Assembly (NCBI RefSeq): GCF_000169455.1
Contig: NZ_AAYC01000006.1
Location: forward strand, 186,001 to 250,000
From: Roseobacter sp. SK209-2-6
GTDB taxonomy: Bacteria > Pseudomonadota > Alphaproteobacteria > Rhodobacterales > Rhodobacteraceae
Reading direction: 5' to 3'
DNA length: 64,000 bases
Under the pieces are notes generated by a model. The model was not told where the DNA came from, did no database searches, and was given only the letters and a program-made list of their open reading frames with translations. The stretch's first letter is position 1; the number at the start of each line of letters is the position of its first letter. Shown piece after piece: positions 54,757 to 63,502 of the stretch. The position numbers and the translations under genes are program-made.

Positions 54757-55221
54757 TCAGCGTTTCTGTTCGAAAAAAACCTTCAGCAGCTCGGCAGCCT
54801 CGCGCTCAGAAATCCCCTCATAGACCTCGGGCACATGATGCGCTTGGGGATGGGAGAAGACGCAGGCCCCATGGGCTACCCCGCCAGATTTCGGATCAGA
54901 GGCGCCGTAGTAGATCCGCGAAATTCGCGCCGCAGCCAGTGCCGCAGCACACATGGCGCAGGGCTCCAGAGTGACATAGAGATCGTAGCCCATAAGTCGC
55001 TCTGACCCTATCGCCTTGCATCCCTCTCGCAAGACCAGGATTTCGGCATGCGCGGTGGGGTCATTGAGTTCCCGGGTCCGGTTGCCCGCACGGGCAACTA
55101 CATCTCCCTTTGAGTTGATCAAAACCGCCCCGACAGGCACTTCTCCGCGCCGAGCTGCCGCTCTCGCCTCATCCAAAGCGAGGTTCATATAAGATTTGAA
55201 TGAGGGGCCAGACTGTTTCAT
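54757..55221 (-). CDS. tadA: tRNA-specific adenosine deaminase
   Basis: Protein of 154 residues that deaminates adenosine-34 of tRNA-Arg to inosine. The cytidine-deaminase fold zinc motifs are complete: [12 protein letters not shown] (HAE) and [17 protein letters not shown] (PCxxC). [20 protein letters not shown] is the usual N-terminal region. The start at 55221 ([17 protein letters not shown]) fits; a longer open frame upstream is not family-like. It is divergent from the pseudouridine synthase gene with only 62 bp between starts. Confidence 0.95.
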   Translation of the reverse strand: MKQSGPSFKSYMNLALDEARAAARRGEVPVGAVLINSKGDVVARAGNRTRELNDPTAHAEILVLREGCKAIGSERLMGYDLYVTLEPCAMCAAALAAARISRIYYGASDPKSGGVAHGACVFSHPQAHHVPEVYEGISEREAAELLKVFFEQKR

Positions 55222-55283
55222 CCCTCTTACCTGCCTTGGAATGGGTGCTTTCGCAAGGCGGTGGAATGCTCTATGTCGCAGGG

Positions 55284-56369
55284 ATGAGCAAATCACCCCG
55301 CCCCCCACAGAACCGCACCCGAAACCACTCCAAAGGCCAACCGGAGGGTCGCCCAGCTGCTGGTAAGACCACCAAGCCAGCCAAAAGTGCTGCCAGGGCC
55401 AAAAGCAACGACAAGGTAGATCATCCGCCGTCGACCGGCGACCGGATTGCCAAGGTCTTGTCTCGGGCAGGTGTCGCATCCCGCCGAGAAGCAGAGCGGA
55501 TGATTGCCGAGGGCCGAATTTCCGTCAACGGGACCGTAATTGATAGCCCCGCCCTCAACGTGACCGGGCAGGAACGGATCCTGGTTGATGGTGCTCCCCT
55601 GCCCCAGGCGGAGGCACCGCGGCTTTGGCTCTATCATAAGCCCTCTGGACTGGTGACAACCAATCGGGATGAAAAGGGGCGCAAGACGATCTTTGACGAT
55701 CTTCCAGAGACCCTGCCCCGCGTCATGACCGTGGGACGGCTTGACCTGAACTCCGAAGGTCTTTTGCTGCTGACCAATGATGGTGGCATCAAGCGTAAGC
55801 TGGAACTGCCCTCGACCGGATGGCTGCGCCGCTATCGGGTCCGCATCAATGGCCGCCCCAAGGAGGAGGATTTTGCCCCACTGCGCAAAGGCCTGGTGAT
55901 CGATGGGGAACGTTTTCAGCCGATGATCGTGGATCTGGATCGTCAGCAAGGCGCCAATGCCTGGCTGACCGTCGGCTTGCGCGAAGGCAAGAACCGGGAA
56001 ATCCGCCGCGCGATGGAGGACATCGGTTATAATGTGAACCGTCTATTGCGCGTCTCTTATGGACCTTTCCAGCTGGGCGACCTGAAACCGGGTGAGGTTG
56101 AGGAACTCAGACCTCGGGTTTTGCGCGATCAGCTGGGCCTGGAAGCGGAAACCGAAGAGAGCACGCCAAAACCGCGCGCCCAGCGCAGCCGTGGCCCTGC
56201 CCCATCAAAAGGCAAGAGCGATGCTGTGCGTGCGGGCGCCAAACCGGGCCGGGGTAAACCTCTTGCCTCTCGCAACTCAAGTGAGGGAGCGGCAAAAGCG
56301 GGCGGCAAGCCGCGCCAGGGGCAAAGCCGTAAAAAACCTAGCCCAATCGGCAAAAATCCCCGCCGCTGA
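55284..56369 (+). CDS. rluB: RluB/RsuA-family pseudouridine synthase with basic tail
   Basis: Protein of 361 residues. A basic disordered N-terminus (about 50 residues) precedes an S4 RNA-binding domain ([20 protein letters not shown]) and the catalytic domain with the catalytic aspartate in [37 protein letters not shown] is the C-terminal family motif. A lysine/arginine/proline-rich tail of about 85 residues follows. By family it modifies 23S rRNA; RluB against RsuA cannot be decided with certainty. The start could also be the ATG at 55266, which has a better ribosome site. Confidence 0.88.
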   Translation: MSKSPRPPQNRTRNHSKGQPEGRPAAGKTTKPAKSAARAKSNDKVDHPPSTGDRIAKVLSRAGVASRREAERMIAEGRISVNGTVIDSPALNVTGQERILVDGAPLPQAEAPRLWLYHKPSGLVTTNRDEKGRKTIFDDLPETLPRVMTVGRLDLNSEGLLLLTNDGGIKRKLELPSTGWLRRYRVRINGRPKEEDFAPLRKGLVIDGERFQPMIVDLDRQQGANAWLTVGLREGKNREIRRAMEDIGYNVNRLLRVSYGPFQLGDLKPGEVEELRPRVLRDQLGLEAETEESTPKPRAQRSRGPAPSKGKSDAVRAGAKPGRGKPLASRNSSEGAAKAGGKPRQGQSRKKPSPIGKNPRR

Positions 56370-56411
56370 GGCACTTCTACCAGACTTCCCCCTAGCAAGG
56401 GGCCGCAGCTT

Positions 56412-56446
56412 CCCCTAGATTTTGAAGGATAGTAAATCCCTAGGGG
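56412..56446 (+). promoter_or_regulatory. Leader hairpin that masks a ribosome-binding site
   Basis: CCCCTAGATTT (56412-56422) pairs with AAAT (56434-56437) and CTAGGGG (56440-56446), with two unpaired Cs. The right arm is the G-run that serves as ribosome site of the 24-aa frame starting at 56455. The pairing could turn expression of that frame, and by coupling xpaC, on and off. Confidence 0.45.
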
Positions 56447-56454
56447 GGAACAGC

Positions 56455-56529
56455 GTGCAGAAAGTAGCCTTTGCGGCTTTGCTCATCCTGATGCTTGGAC
56501 TTAGCACGGGTTGGATTGTGGGGGTCTGA
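56455..56529 (+). CDS. 24-residue hydrophobic peptide at the head of the xpaC-telA operon
   Basis: GTG-started frame encoding MQKVAFAALLILMLGLSTGW then IVGV. It is a single hydrophobic helix with one lysine at the start, like known single-span micropeptides. A strong G-rich ribosome site (GGGGGGAA, 56443-56450) lies at normal distance. Its TGA ends 4 bp before the TTG start proposed for xpaC, so it may couple to or regulate xpaC. It could also be only a leader frame. Confidence 0.5.
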   Translation: MQKVAFAALLILMLGLSTGWIVGV

Positions 56530-56533
56530 GGAT

Positions 56534-57448
56534 TTGGCAAAGAAATTTGGCGGCAAATACAGCCCCTCAGGCAGCAATGCCCCTTTAGAGGGATCTAAAG
56601 GCACGCCATCTCCATCGCAGGTGCAGCCGTTGCGAAACAGCTCGGTTGATCCCATTGGTCTGCGCTCAAACCTGATGTTTTTGCCCGGCGCGCTCATGCT
56701 GCTCTTCTCCCTCACGAGTGGGGCCTCGGGATTGGCACTCGGACTGGGCGCTGCGGCGCTGTGGACCGGTGCGGCCTACCTTCTGCGTGAAGGCCTGCGA
56801 GCCAAGGCAGCGTTTGATGCCCGTCGCGTGGCCCGCAAACCTGCTCTCCCGCGCAAGATCCTGGCGGCTGTTCTGACCGGTGCTGGCGCCGGACTTGCTG
56901 CCTGGAAGGCGGAACCAGGTCTAGCCATCGCGGCGATCTACGGCCTGGCGGCAATGGGGCTGCATCTGGCGGCCTTTGGCCTGGACCCCCTGCAGGACAA
57001 GGGAACTGAGGGAGTTGACGATTACCAACAGGCCCGTGTCGCCCGCGCGGTGGAAGAGGCAGAGTTCTCGCTGGACGCGATGACGGATGCGGTGCTGCGC
57101 GCCCGTGACCGCGATGTAGAGCTGCGCGTTGAACAATTTCAGGCCGTGGCCCGCGATCTGTTCCGCACGGTTGAGGAAGACCCCCGCGATCTGACCGCCG
57201 CCAGGAAGTACCTGACGGTCTATTTGCAGGGGGCCAAAGACGCCACGGTGAAATTTGCCGATATCTACAGCCGCTCTCAGGATGCAACAGCTCGCGCCGA
57301 CTATCTGGCGCTGCTGCAGGACCTCGAGGAAAACTTTGCCGCCAGAACTCGCAAGATGCTGCTGGAAGACCGCAGCGATCTCACCATTGAAATTGATGTG
57401 CTTCGCGACCGTTTGCAGCGCGAAGGGGTCCAGATGGACCGCAGTTAA
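56534..57448 (+). CDS. XpaC-like protein (5-bromo-4-chloroindolyl phosphate hydrolysis family)
   Basis: Protein of 304 residues from a TTG start (MAKKFGGKYSPSGSNAPLEG). Residues 47-88 and about 105-150 form four hydrophobic spans, followed by a helical cytoplasmic part with FQAVARDLFRTVEEDPRDLT and ARKYLTVYLQGAKDATVKFA. The family is named after Bacillus XpaC and is linked to TelA-type proteins in envelope and tellurite/toxic-anion responses. No start codon ATG exists before the domain; TTG at 56495 is an alternative. The next gene follows after 20 bp. Confidence 0.82.
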   Translation: MAKKFGGKYSPSGSNAPLEGSKGTPSPSQVQPLRNSSVDPIGLRSNLMFLPGALMLLFSLTSGASGLALGLGAAALWTGAAYLLREGLRAKAAFDARRVARKPALPRKILAAVLTGAGAGLAAWKAEPGLAIAAIYGLAAMGLHLAAFGLDPLQDKGTEGVDDYQQARVARAVEEAEFSLDAMTDAVLRARDRDVELRVEQFQAVARDLFRTVEEDPRDLTAARKYLTVYLQGAKDATVKFADIYSRSQDATARADYLALLQDLEENFAARTRKMLLEDRSDLTIEIDVLRDRLQREGVQMDRS

Positions 57449-57468
57449 AACAGACAGGGGAAGTGCCA

Positions 57469-58659
57469 ATGTCCGAGACTATTCAGAAGAAAGCCGTCGA
57501 AGCGGAAACACTGGTTGTGGAAGTTGTTGAAAACAAACTAGCCGAACCCGTTGAAGCTATCGCCCCCCTGGATCAGGCTGACGGTGAAGTAAGCGTTGCG
57601 ATCAAAAGCCGAATGGGCGAGCTAGACATGCGCGACAGCAACTCCATCATCGGTTTTGGATCGGCTGCCCAGGCGGAGCTGCAAACCATCAGCCAGGCGA
57701 TGCTGGCGGATGTACGCAACAAGGATGTCGGCCCTGCAGGCGATTCCCTGCGCAATATCGTGACCACAATCCGCGGCTTTTCGGTAAGTGAGCTGGATGT
57801 GCGCCGCAAGCCGACCTTTTGGGAACGCCTGCTTGGACGCGCAGCCCCTTTCGCCAAATTCACCGCTCGCTTTGAAAGCATCCAGGGACAGATCGATAAG
57901 ATCACCGATGACCTTCTAGGCCATGAGCATACGCTGCTGAAAGACATCAAATCTCTCGACCTGCTCTATGAAAAGACGCTGAATTTCTATGATGAGCTGG
58001 CGCTCTATATAGCGGCGGGCGAGGCCAAACTGGCGGAGCTGGACGCAAAAGACATCCCCGAGATGGAGGCCGCAGTCGCGGCAGCCCCAGAGGCCGATCA
58101 GGTCATGCGCGCCCAGGAGTTGCGCGACATGCGGGCCGCACGGGATGACCTGGAGCGCCGGGTGCACGACCTGAAACTGACTCGCCAGGTGACCATGCAA
58201 TCCCTGCCATCCATTCGCCTGGTTCAGGAGAATGACAAATCGCTTGTGGCAAAAATCAACTCAACTCTGGTCAACACAGTACCGCTTTGGGAGACCCAGC
58301 TGGCACAGGCGGTCACCATTCAGCGCTCCGCCGAGGCAGCCTCTGCCGTGCGTGACGCCAATGACCTGACAAACGAGCTTTTGACCTCAAATGCCGCCAA
58401 CCTGCGCCAGAGCAACAAGATGATCCGCGAAGAAATGGAACGTGGTGTCTTTGACATCGAAGCGGTGAAACAGGCCAATGCGGATCTGATCGGCACCATT
58501 CAGGAAAGCCTGCAAATCGCAGATGAGGGCAAAGCAAAACGCGCCGCAGCCGAAGAGGACCTGAAGAAGATGGAAGGCGAGCTGCGCGACACGCTTGCAG
58601 CAGCAAAGGCGCGGCGAGATGGCGTTGGCGACAACGCCGGCACCTCTGTCCCTGTGTAA
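57469..58659 (+). CDS. telA: TelA-family toxic anion resistance protein
   Basis: Protein of 396 residues, mainly coiled-coil and helical: QAELQTISQAMLADVRNKDV, the central RRKPTFWERLLGRAAPFAKF and repeated helices such as LYEKTLNFYDELALYIAAGE. TelA (KlaA/YaaN) proteins are associated with tellurite and envelope-antibiotic tolerance; the mechanism is unknown. Cytoplasmic with no signal. The ATG at 57469 has AGGGGAAG upstream. It is in the second position after xpaC, mirroring the Bacillus xpaC-yaaN pair. The following lipoprotein starts 22 bp later. Confidence 0.93.
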   Translation: MSETIQKKAVEAETLVVEVVENKLAEPVEAIAPLDQADGEVSVAIKSRMGELDMRDSNSIIGFGSAAQAELQTISQAMLADVRNKDVGPAGDSLRNIVTTIRGFSVSELDVRRKPTFWERLLGRAAPFAKFTARFESIQGQIDKITDDLLGHEHTLLKDIKSLDLLYEKTLNFYDELALYIAAGEAKLAELDAKDIPEMEAAVAAAPEADQVMRAQELRDMRAARDDLERRVHDLKLTRQVTMQSLPSIRLVQENDKSLVAKINSTLVNTVPLWETQLAQAVTIQRSAEAASAVRDANDLTNELLTSNAANLRQSNKMIREEMERGVFDIEAVKQANADLIGTIQESLQIADEGKAKRAAAEEDLKKMEGELRDTLAAAKARRDGVGDNAGTSVPV

Positions 58660-58681
58660 CGGCGAAAGAGACCGCACCCCC

Positions 58682-59620
58682 ATGCCCGTTTTTCGCATAA
58701 GGCCCCTGGCTGTCGCCGTGACCTGTCTCGCTGGCCTCGCAGCCTGCCTGCCTGCGGGGCAAAGGGTCTCGCTGATACCGGAAGACCGGCCAGCGACCCT
58801 GGCGCCAGCCACCTATACGCCTTCAGCGGAAAGTGCGGAATTGCGGAACTACTATCGCGTGTTGCAGCAAGATCTCTTGACCCGGGGTCTTCTGCGCACC
58901 GATGGAGGTGGTCCCGAGACCCCCTATGATGCGGAAGACCTGGCCGAGCGTTTTGAAGAACTCGCCTTTTACTACGAATATGCGGGGCGCGGCGGCAATC
59001 GGCTAGCTGGGGGGCTCAGCCGCTGGTCTGGCCCTGTGCGAGTGGTGGCCGATTTCGGCCCTTCCGTATCGGAAGCCCAGCAGCTGCGCGACAGTGCGGT
59101 TTTGGAACGGTTCACCGACCGGCTCGCACGGGTGACGGGCCATCCCGTTTCCAACCAGTCCAGACGTGGAAATTTCCATGTGATCTTTGCCAGTGCCGAT
59201 GACCGGGCCTATGTCGCCGAGAAGGTCCGGGACCTCTTGCCGGATCTGAGTGAGGCGGATCTGAGGCTCTTTGTCGACCCTCCACGCACGCATTATTGTT
59301 TTGTGCTGGCAGGCGGGCCGCCTTCGGCACCTTTTGACTATATTAGCGGTGTTGCCCTGATCCGCGCGGAACACCCGGACCTGGTGCGTGACAGCTGCAT
59401 TCACGAAGAGGTCTCGCAGGGGCTTGGGCTGTTGAATGACAGCCCCCGCGCGCGACCCTCCATTTTTAATGACGATGATGAATTTGCCTATCTGACAAGT
59501 CATGACGAGAAGCTGCTACAGATCCTCTATGACAAGAGGCTGCGAACCGGGATGAGCGCAGAAGAAGCGCGCCCGCTGGTTCGTATCATCGCACGGGAAG
59601 TAATGGGACAGCCGCTTTAG
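58682..59620 (+). CDS. DUF2927-domain lipoprotein
   Basis: Protein of 312 residues with a lipoprotein signal (MPVFRIRPLAVAVTCLAGLA, lipobox LAAC, Cys22). The mature part matches DUF2927: RWSGPVRVVADFG, RGNFHVIFASADDR, then SCIHEEVSQGLGLLNDSPRA and NDDDEFAYLTSHDEKLLQIL. The HEExxxGLG motif resembles the zinc site of metzincin peptidases with the second histidine replaced, so it may be an inactive or atypical protease. Envelope-facing, in the middle of the xpaC-telA operon. Confidence 0.85.
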   Translation: MPVFRIRPLAVAVTCLAGLAACLPAGQRVSLIPEDRPATLAPATYTPSAESAELRNYYRVLQQDLLTRGLLRTDGGGPETPYDAEDLAERFEELAFYYEYAGRGGNRLAGGLSRWSGPVRVVADFGPSVSEAQQLRDSAVLERFTDRLARVTGHPVSNQSRRGNFHVIFASADDRAYVAEKVRDLLPDLSEADLRLFVDPPRTHYCFVLAGGPPSAPFDYISGVALIRAEHPDLVRDSCIHEEVSQGLGLLNDSPRARPSIFNDDDEFAYLTSHDEKLLQILYDKRLRTGMSAEEARPLVRIIAREVMGQPL

Positions 59621-59654
59621 GCTGTCCAACGACGAAGAGAAAAGGACCTGAAAC

Positions 59655-60845
59655 ATGGGCATATTCGACTTTCTCAAAGGGGAATTCATCGACGTCATCC
59701 ATTGGACCGATGATACCCGCGATACAATGGTCTGGCGGTTTGAGCGTGAAGGCCATGAGATCAAATACGGCGCCAAGCTGACAGTACGCGAAGGCCAGGC
59801 GGCGGTTTTTGTGCATGAGGGGCAGTTGGCGGATGTCTTCACCCCGGGTCTCTACATGCTTGAGACCAACAACATGCCGATCATGACAACCCTGCAGCAC
59901 TGGGACCACGGGTTCCAGTCGCCGTTCAAGTCAGAGGTCTACTATGTAAACACCACCCGTTTTAACGACCTGAAGTGGGGGACTAAGAACCCGATCATGT
60001 GCCGCGATCCGGAGTTCGGCCCCGTCCGGTTGCGCGCCTTTGGCAGCTATTCGATCAGGGTTGTGGATGCGGCACGCTTTCTCACTGAGATTGTTGGCAC
60101 CGATGGTGAATTCACCATGGACGAGATCTCTTTCCAGATCCGCAATATCATCGTGCAGGAGTTTTCGCGCGCGGTTGCCGGATCTGGTATTCCGGTGCTG
60201 GATATGGCGGCAAACACCGCTGATCTGGGCAAGCTCGTTGCCGCTGAAATCGCACCCGTGATTGCGGAATACGGCCTCTCTATTCCAGAGCTCTATATCG
60301 AGAATATCTCCCTGCCGCCGGCGGTCGAACAGGCGATGGACAAGCGTACCCAGATGGGCATTGTCGGCGACCTGGGTCGCTATACACAGTTTGCCGCAGC
60401 GGAAGCCATGGAAGCCGCCGCCAAGACCCCAAACAGTGGTATGGGCGCAGGCCTGGGCATGGGAATGGGCATGGCTATGGCTCAGCAGATGGGAACTGCG
60501 ATGCAACCCGGTGCAGCGGGTCACGCGGCAGGTCCCTGGGGCGCCCGTCCCGCACCCGCTGCTGCCGCAACCGCTCCGCAGGCTACCGCGCCGCAAGCGG
60601 CTCCTGTCGCCCCCCCACCTCCACCAGTGGAACATGTCTGGCACACCGCCGTAAATGGCCAGACCCAAGGCCCCTTCTCAAAGGCGCGCATGGGACGCAT
60701 GGCGCAAGAAGGCGATTTGACACGCGAAACCCTGGTCTGGACGCCCGGTCAGGATGGCTGGAAACCCGCAGGGGATGTGGCCGAACTGGCGCAGCTCTTT
60801 ACCATTCTTCCGCCCCCACCGCCGCCGCCGCCACCCGCGCCCTAA
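59655..60845 (+). CDS. SPFH-domain protein (virion-core/YdjI-like) with GYF domain and polyproline tail
   Basis: Protein of 396 residues. Residues 1-265 form an SPFH-like domain of the type found in Bacillus YdjI and labelled virion core protein: MGIFDFLKGEFIDVIHWTDD, RAFGSYSIRVVDAARFLTEI and ELYIENISLPPAVEQAMDKR. A Gly/Met-rich linker (GMGAGLGMGMGMAMAQ) and Pro/Ala-rich hinge follow, then a GYF_2 domain (about 327-380, HVWHTAVNGQTQGPFSKARM). The tail ends in nine prolines and AP. GYF domains bind proline-rich peptides, so self-association or docking to the next protein is plausible. It is 34 bp after the DUF2927 gene. Confidence 0.9.
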   Translation: MGIFDFLKGEFIDVIHWTDDTRDTMVWRFEREGHEIKYGAKLTVREGQAAVFVHEGQLADVFTPGLYMLETNNMPIMTTLQHWDHGFQSPFKSEVYYVNTTRFNDLKWGTKNPIMCRDPEFGPVRLRAFGSYSIRVVDAARFLTEIVGTDGEFTMDEISFQIRNIIVQEFSRAVAGSGIPVLDMAANTADLGKLVAAEIAPVIAEYGLSIPELYIENISLPPAVEQAMDKRTQMGIVGDLGRYTQFAAAEAMEAAAKTPNSGMGAGLGMGMGMAMAQQMGTAMQPGAAGHAAGPWGARPAPAAAATAPQATAPQAAPVAPPPPPVEHVWHTAVNGQTQGPFSKARMGRMAQEGDLTRETLVWTPGQDGWKPAGDVAELAQLFTILPPPPPPPPPAP

Positions 60846-60933
60846 TTCTCACCACCACCTAGCCTGCCATCTCCACTGGATGGCAGGTGCTCCCTTCTTG
60901 GCGGCGACCCGCTCCAGCAATTTTGATGGTATC

Positions 60934-62070
60934 GTGATAGACATCCCTCCTCCCCCGCCCGCCCCGGCTTCTGACAGGCCCCAAGACCCAAAGGACATAA
61001 GCCGCTTTCCCTGTGCGCAATGTGGGGCGGATTACCGCTTTGATCCCACCCAGGGCAGTCTGACCTGTGACCATTGCGGCCACCAGAAAACCATGCAGGA
61101 CAGCCCCTGGCAGGGCGGCGCCCTGAAGGAGCTGGATTTCAAAACCGCGCTAGCCAAACAGCTGCCCGAAGCGGAAATGGAAGTAACCCGCGTTACCTCT
61201 TGCCCCAATTGCGCAGCACAGGTGGAGTTCAGCGATGAAACCCACGCCAAGGAATGCCCATTCTGCGCGACCCCGGTGGTGACCGATACCGGTGAAAACC
61301 GACATATCAAGCCTAAGGGTGTGCTGCCCTTTGGCATCGAGGAACGCGATGCCCACAAGGCGATGAGCGACTGGTTGGGCCAGCTGTGGTTTGCCCCCAA
61401 TGGCTTGCAGGAATACGCTCGCAAAGGCCGCAAGATGGAAGGGATCTATGTCCCCTATTGGACCTATGATGCGCAGACCCGCAGCCAATATGCAGGCCAA
61501 CGCGGTACCGTCTACTATGTCACAGAGACCTATCAAGACGATGGCGAAACCAAGACCCGCCAAGTTGAGAAAGTCCGATGGTCACCTGTTACTGGCCGGG
61601 TTGCGCGCTTCTTTGATGATATCATCGTTCTGGCTTCAAAAAGTCTGCCCAAGCGCTACACCGATGCGCTACAGCCCTGGGATCTGACCGCCTTGGAACC
61701 CTATCAGCCGCAATATCTGGCAGGCTTTCGGGCTGAGGCCTATACGGTGGACCTAGAAGAGGGCTACACCGAAGCAGGCCGCCATATGGAGCGCGTGATC
61801 GAGCGCGACGTGCGATTTGACATTGGTGGTGACCGGCAACGGATCAGCAATATCAGCACCGAGGTCTCCGACATCACCTTTAAGCATATTCTGCTGCCGG
61901 TCTGGCTTGCCGCCTATAAGTACCAGGGCAAAACCTACCGCTTTGTCGTCAACGGCCAATCCGGTCGGGTTCAGGGTGAGCGGCCTTATTCCGCTTGGAA
62001 AATCGCCGGGGCCGCAACCCTTGCCCTCTTGCTGCTTGCTGCCGCGGCCTATTTCGGCGCGCAACGCTAG
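60934..62070 (+). CDS. Zinc-ribbon membrane protein (YdjG-like)
   Basis: Protein of 378 residues from a GTG start (VIDIPPPPPAPASDRPQ). A short polyproline start is followed by two zinc-ribbon pairs: FPCAQCGADYRF...TCDHCGHQ (about residues 25-50) and SCPNCAAQVEF...CPFCATPVV (about 88-115). A middle domain has EGIYVPYWTYDAQTRSQYAG. One membrane span near the C-terminus (KIAGAATLALLLLAAAAYFG) ends the protein. ATG at 60880 is an alternative start. It is the last gene of the operon. Confidence 0.82.
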   Translation: MIDIPPPPPAPASDRPQDPKDISRFPCAQCGADYRFDPTQGSLTCDHCGHQKTMQDSPWQGGALKELDFKTALAKQLPEAEMEVTRVTSCPNCAAQVEFSDETHAKECPFCATPVVTDTGENRHIKPKGVLPFGIEERDAHKAMSDWLGQLWFAPNGLQEYARKGRKMEGIYVPYWTYDAQTRSQYAGQRGTVYYVTETYQDDGETKTRQVEKVRWSPVTGRVARFFDDIIVLASKSLPKRYTDALQPWDLTALEPYQPQYLAGFRAEAYTVDLEEGYTEAGRHMERVIERDVRFDIGGDRQRISNISTEVSDITFKHILLPVWLAAYKYQGKTYRFVVNGQSGRVQGERPYSAWKIAGAATLALLLLAAAAYFGAQR

Positions 62071-62123
62071 GCACAGCCCTACTCAACCGCACAAACTTCC
62101 GCCCAACCGGATTGGAGTCCCAA

Positions 62124-62807
62124 ATGTCTCGCAGCCCTCTTGCGCTTGAAGAGTTCGACACCCTCCTGAGCCAGCGCCATAGCTGCCGCGCCTTTCGTTC
62201 CGATCCGGTTCCTCGCCCCAACATCAACGCCATCTTGCAGACGGCTCAGAAGATACCCTCCTGGTGCAATGCCCAGCCCTGGAAAGTGACGATCACCAGC
62301 GGGACGCAAACCGAAGACCTGCGCCAGGCCCTGATGGAGGCCGCGATGGCAGGCGGGCACGATCCCGACATCGCCTTTCCAGAGCGTTACGAGGGCGAGT
62401 ATCAGGCGCGCAGGCGCACATGTGGATGGGCTCTCTATGAGGCGGTAGGTATTGAAAAAGGCGACCGGGCAGCATCGGCGCGTCAGATGATGGAAAACTT
62501 CAATCTGTTTGGCGCCCCACATTGCGCCGTGCTCTCCGCGCCAAAATCCCTGGGGAGTTATGGCGCTATGGATTGCGGAGGCTTTGTCGCCGCTTTCACC
62601 CTTGCAGCCCAAGCCGCTGGTGTTGCCAGCATTCCACAGGCAGCCCTCGCCTCCTATGCGCCCCTTCTCCATGAGCTCTTGGAGATCCCTCTGGATCGCA
62701 ACATCCTCTGCGGTATTTCCTTTGGCTTTAGCGATACCACTCACCCGGCCAATAGTTTTCGAACCGAGCGCGCGTCTTTGGAGGAATTTGTCGAATGGCG
62801 CGACTAA
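62124..62807 (+). CDS. Nitroreductase-family flavoprotein
   Basis: Protein of 227 residues with FMN-binding motifs in order: SQRHSCRAFRSDPVPRPNIN, KIPSWCNAQPWKVTITSG and LCGISFGFSDTTHPANSFRT near the end. AALASYAPLLHELLEIP is a typical helix of the C-terminal half. It reduces an unknown nitro or quinone-like substrate with NAD(P)H. The ATG at 62124 has TTGGAG upstream; a longer frame upstream is not family-like. It is 53 bp after the previous operon and may be read through. Confidence 0.9.
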   Translation: MSRSPLALEEFDTLLSQRHSCRAFRSDPVPRPNINAILQTAQKIPSWCNAQPWKVTITSGTQTEDLRQALMEAAMAGGHDPDIAFPERYEGEYQARRRTCGWALYEAVGIEKGDRAASARQMMENFNLFGAPHCAVLSAPKSLGSYGAMDCGGFVAAFTLAAQAAGVASIPQAALASYAPLLHELLEIPLDRNILCGISFGFSDTTHPANSFRTERASLEEFVEWRD

Positions 62808-63007
62808 CATAAACGGTCTCTCCTAGAGCATACTGAGTTGGTAATGGGGCGCTCTTAGCTCTTTTCGCCGATTCCTTCCCTCAAGGTCTTTTCGAACCGC
62901 TTGAATTTGTGATCTCGGGGAGCCTATCGTCTCGTCTTCTTCCCCCTCCTGCCAGAGGCCGAAAGAAATGCCATGGCAAGCAACAAGAAACAGTCCAGGA
63001 GATTAAC

Positions 63008-63454
63008 ATGCGTGCTTTGATACAGAGGGTCAGCGAAGCTTCGGTCACGGTTGATCAGAAGATTGTCGGTGAGATTGGCCCCGGACTTCTGGTTCTCATT
63101 TGCGCCATGCAGGGGGACAGCGAGGCCGAGATCGATTACCTGGCCGGCAAGATCGCCAAGCTGCGCATATTCAAAGACAGTGATGGCAAGATGAACCGCT
63201 CGGTCAAAGATATCAGCGGATCAATCCTGGTGGTGAGCCAGTTCACCCTGGCCGCAGATACCCGTCGCGGCAACCGTCCCGGGTTTTCAAATGCGGCCTC
63301 CCCACAACAGGGTGAGGCTCTCTATCTTCAGTTTTCTGCAGTCCTTCGGGAGTTGGGGCTAGAGGTCGCAAACGGACAATTCGGTGCCGATATGAAGGTC
63401 AGTCTGCTGAATGACGGTCCAGTGACGATATGGATGGATACAGCAGAAAAATAA
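63008..63454 (+). CDS. dtd: D-aminoacyl-tRNA deacylase
   Basis: Protein of 148 residues that hydrolyses D-aminoacyl-tRNA and achiral Gly-tRNA(Ala), protecting translation. It starts [20 protein letters not shown] and has the active-site [17 protein letters not shown] and [11 protein letters not shown] (cross-subunit Gly-cisPro). Length is normal (145-150). AGGAGATTAAC precedes the ATG at 63008. Single gene; a 28-bp perfect palindrome lies 20 bp after the stop. Confidence 0.96.
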   Translation: MRALIQRVSEASVTVDQKIVGEIGPGLLVLICAMQGDSEAEIDYLAGKIAKLRIFKDSDGKMNRSVKDISGSILVVSQFTLAADTRRGNRPGFSNAASPQQGEALYLQFSAVLRELGLEVANGQFGADMKVSLLNDGPVTIWMDTAEK

Positions 63455-63474
63455 GCCATCTGTCCGGCAAAGCA

Positions 63475-63502
63475 GCACGAATCTTTCGCGAAAGATTCGT
63501 GC
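63475..63502. repeat. Perfect 28-bp palindrome after dtd
   Basis: GCACGAATCTTTCG is followed at once by its exact reverse complement CGAAAGATTCGTGC, with no loop. No U-tract follows on the plus strand (CAAAAAAC). It is either a terminator variant for dtd or a dimeric-protein binding site. Confidence 0.7.
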
